A DNA stretch of 13,681 nucleotides from Deltaproteobacteria bacterium (GTDB taxonomy: Bacteria; Desulfobacterota_B; Binatia; UBA9968): positions 1 to 13,681 of the forward strand of contig JACPSF010000253.1 of NCBI GenBank assembly GCA_016193385.1. The letters run 5' to 3'. Below, piece after piece: positions 12,530-13,681 of the stretch (position 1 is its first letter; each line of letters begins with the position of its first letter). The notes under the pieces are model-generated. The model was not told the origin of the DNA. It saw only the letters and a program-made list of their open reading frames with translations, and ran no database searches. The translations under genes and the position numbers were made by a program.

Positions 12530-13681
12530 ATGGTCAAGATGGCATCTAAGCTCACATTCGGCACGGGCATTGCCGACTGGCAGGAGCGCATTAACGTGGA
12601 GCGCATGAGGCGGGAGCGCCAGGAAAAAGCGCGCCAGGTGATGAAGAAGCAAGGCGTGGCGACGATCCTCGCGGCCGGGGCGCCCAACACCCGTTACCTC
12701 TCGGGCCTGCGCGGGGCGGAGTTCCTTCCTCAGCTCTGGTACGTGCTCTTTTTCGCCGAGCACGACCCGGTCGCCTTCCTCCACGCCGGCTGGTATCACA
12801 ACTATCCCCAGGAAGCCCCCTGGATCAAGCACTGGCGGCTGGCGCGCAACTGGGTGAACGAGGGGTGCGGCCCCGAAGCTACCGAAAAGGAGGCGGCGCT
12901 ATTTGCCGACGGGATTTATCAGGAGCTGGCGGAGCGCAAGCTTCTGGGCGAGAAGCTCGCCGTGGTGGGTTTTGACGCAAACGCCAACCAGGCGCTCGCC
13001 GCAAAGGGGCTTAAGGTCGTCAAAGGATGGCCCCTGATGCTCGAAGCCACGAAAACCAAAACGGTCGATGAGATCAATTGTCTCAAGATGGCCTATGCGA
13101 TCACCGACAACGCGTGGAATAAGGTTTGGGAGATACTTAAGCCCGGTGCCGATGAGGTGTGGGTTTCACATCAGGCCATGCTTGCCGCCTACGACGCCGG
13201 AGCGGACACGGTGCCGCGCGGTCACATGCACACGGGACCCACCAACTTTGAGCGAGGAATAGATCACACGGGGCGCATCGTGCAATTCGGCGATCTGGCC
13301 TACGCCGCCTTCTGCGGGGTGGGCTACAACGGCTACAACACCTGCTACTACCGGACCTTCTCAGTGGCCAAGGAACCGGACCGCAAGGTCAAGGATTGGT
13401 ACAAACAGATAGTCGAGCGCCAGGACGCCGTCATCGAAGCCATCAAGCCCGGAGCCACGACCGCCGACGCGGCCAAGCGCTTCCCGCCCGCCTCGAAATG
13501 GGGCTATAAGGATGAGGCGGAGGTGCTCACGATGGAGATCGGCCACGGCATCGGCATGTATCACTACGGCTACCCGATCATCAACCGCCAGTGGTCGCTC
13601 GAGCACCCGCAGGTCTTCGAAGCGGGCATGACCATCGCCATTGAGAGTCGGGAAGGCGAACCGGGAATCGGCGTGCGGCTC
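12530..13681 (+). CDS. M24-family (creatinase/aminopeptidase P fold) protein, partial
   Basis: 384 codons are visible and the gene runs off the right edge. The N-terminal creatinase-like domain (about 20-170) is followed by a pita-bread catalytic domain (about 180 on). The latter is recognised by GHMHTGPTN (231-239), the strand pair around Asp255-Phe277, GHGIGMYHYGYPII (338-351) and GMTIAIESREG (366-376). In peptidases of this fold, GYxSDxTRTF supplies a metal-binding Asp; here the equivalent is GYNTCYYRTF, with Cys272. Aligned with the DddP branch, the two earlier metal Asp positions are Ala260 and Cys262. His339 and Glu372 remain. The protein may thus be a metal-independent lyase/hydrolase like creatinase, not a peptidase. 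The ATG at 12530 is fixed by AAGGAGG at 12516-12522. It is downstream of, but probably separately transcribed from, the acnA operon. Confidence 0.85.
   Translation, partial: MVKMASKLTFGTGIADWQERINVERMRRERQEKARQVMKKQGVATILAAGAPNTRYLSGLRGAEFLPQLWYVLFFAEHDPVAFLHAGWYHNYPQEAPWIKHWRLARNWVNEGCGPEATEKEAALFADGIYQELAERKLLGEKLAVVGFDANANQALAAKGLKVVKGWPLMLEATKTKTVDEINCLKMAYAITDNAWNKVWEILKPGADEVWVSHQAMLAAYDAGADTVPRGHMHTGPTNFERGIDHTGRIVQFGDLAYAAFCGVGYNGYNTCYYRTFSVAKEPDRKVKDWYKQIVERQDAVIEAIKPGATTADAAKRFPPASKWGYKDEAEVLTMEIGHGIGMYHYGYPIINRQWSLEHPQVFEAGMTIAIESREGEPGIGVRL

Noticed and set aside
1..13681. tRNA, rRNA or CRISPR array
   Set aside because: No T-loop-like motif with cloverleaf context, no rRNA signature and no evenly spaced repeats of 24-40 nt were seen by eye. 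The 9-nt-period repeat at 1935-1983 is far too short for CRISPR.

Overview
The window is GC-rich DNA with tightly packed metabolic genes, consistent with an uncultured soil or groundwater bacterium. The gene content (acyl-CoA dehydrogenase, MaoC hydratase, family III CoA-transferase, luciferase-like flavin oxidoreductase, M24 peptidase) resembles deltaproteobacterial/Binatia- or Tectomicrobia-like metagenomic genomes. That assignment is an impression from gene content, not a measured placement. No rRNA, tRNA, CRISPR array or intact transposase was seen.

Layout. At 1-1089 (-) is an acyl-CoA dehydrogenase running off the left edge, with a good sigma70-type promoter. Divergent from it is a MaoC-type hydratase (1420-1926), followed by a family III (CaiB/BaiF) CoA-transferase (2060-3157). 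The region between the divergent genes holds three consecutive perfect 8-bp inverted repeats. The region between the two + strand genes holds a 49-nt palindrome built from a 9-nt-period hexamer. These three genes look like part of an acyl-CoA catabolic or CoA-ester hydration pathway. The transferase has lost its N-terminal active-site loop through an out-of-frame internal deletion. Convergent to it (3246-4776, -) are a class I methyltransferase and a DUF1932-type NAD(P)-dependent dehydrogenase. A solitary 527-aa GHKL ATPase of the MutL/MORC/Hsp90 kind follows at 5018-6601 (+).

The middle (6602-8674) is accessory in character: a VapBC-like toxin-antitoxin pair (PIN toxin, AbrB-type antitoxin) and a GNAT acetyltransferase, all on the - strand. 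They are flanked by two diverged direct copies of an intergenic block. A MITE-like palindromic element of about 104 bp sits beside the second copy. The antitoxin promoter is so close to its ATG that the mRNA should be leaderless, and it carries direct-repeat operator candidates.

The right part holds a full aconitase (acnA, 8675-11377) and, 5 nt downstream, a luciferase-like (LLM) oxidoreductase. The LLM gene is broken by a frameshift plus an apparent internal deletion, the same kind of lesion as in the CoA-transferase. An M24 (creatinase/aminopeptidase P fold) gene then runs off the right edge, with its usual metal-binding aspartates replaced.

No complete new multi-gene system is demonstrable here. 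The best leads are the solo GHKL ATPase, the metal-less M24 protein, the TA-GNAT cassette between repeats, the structured intergenic elements, and the matching internal deletions in two enzymes.
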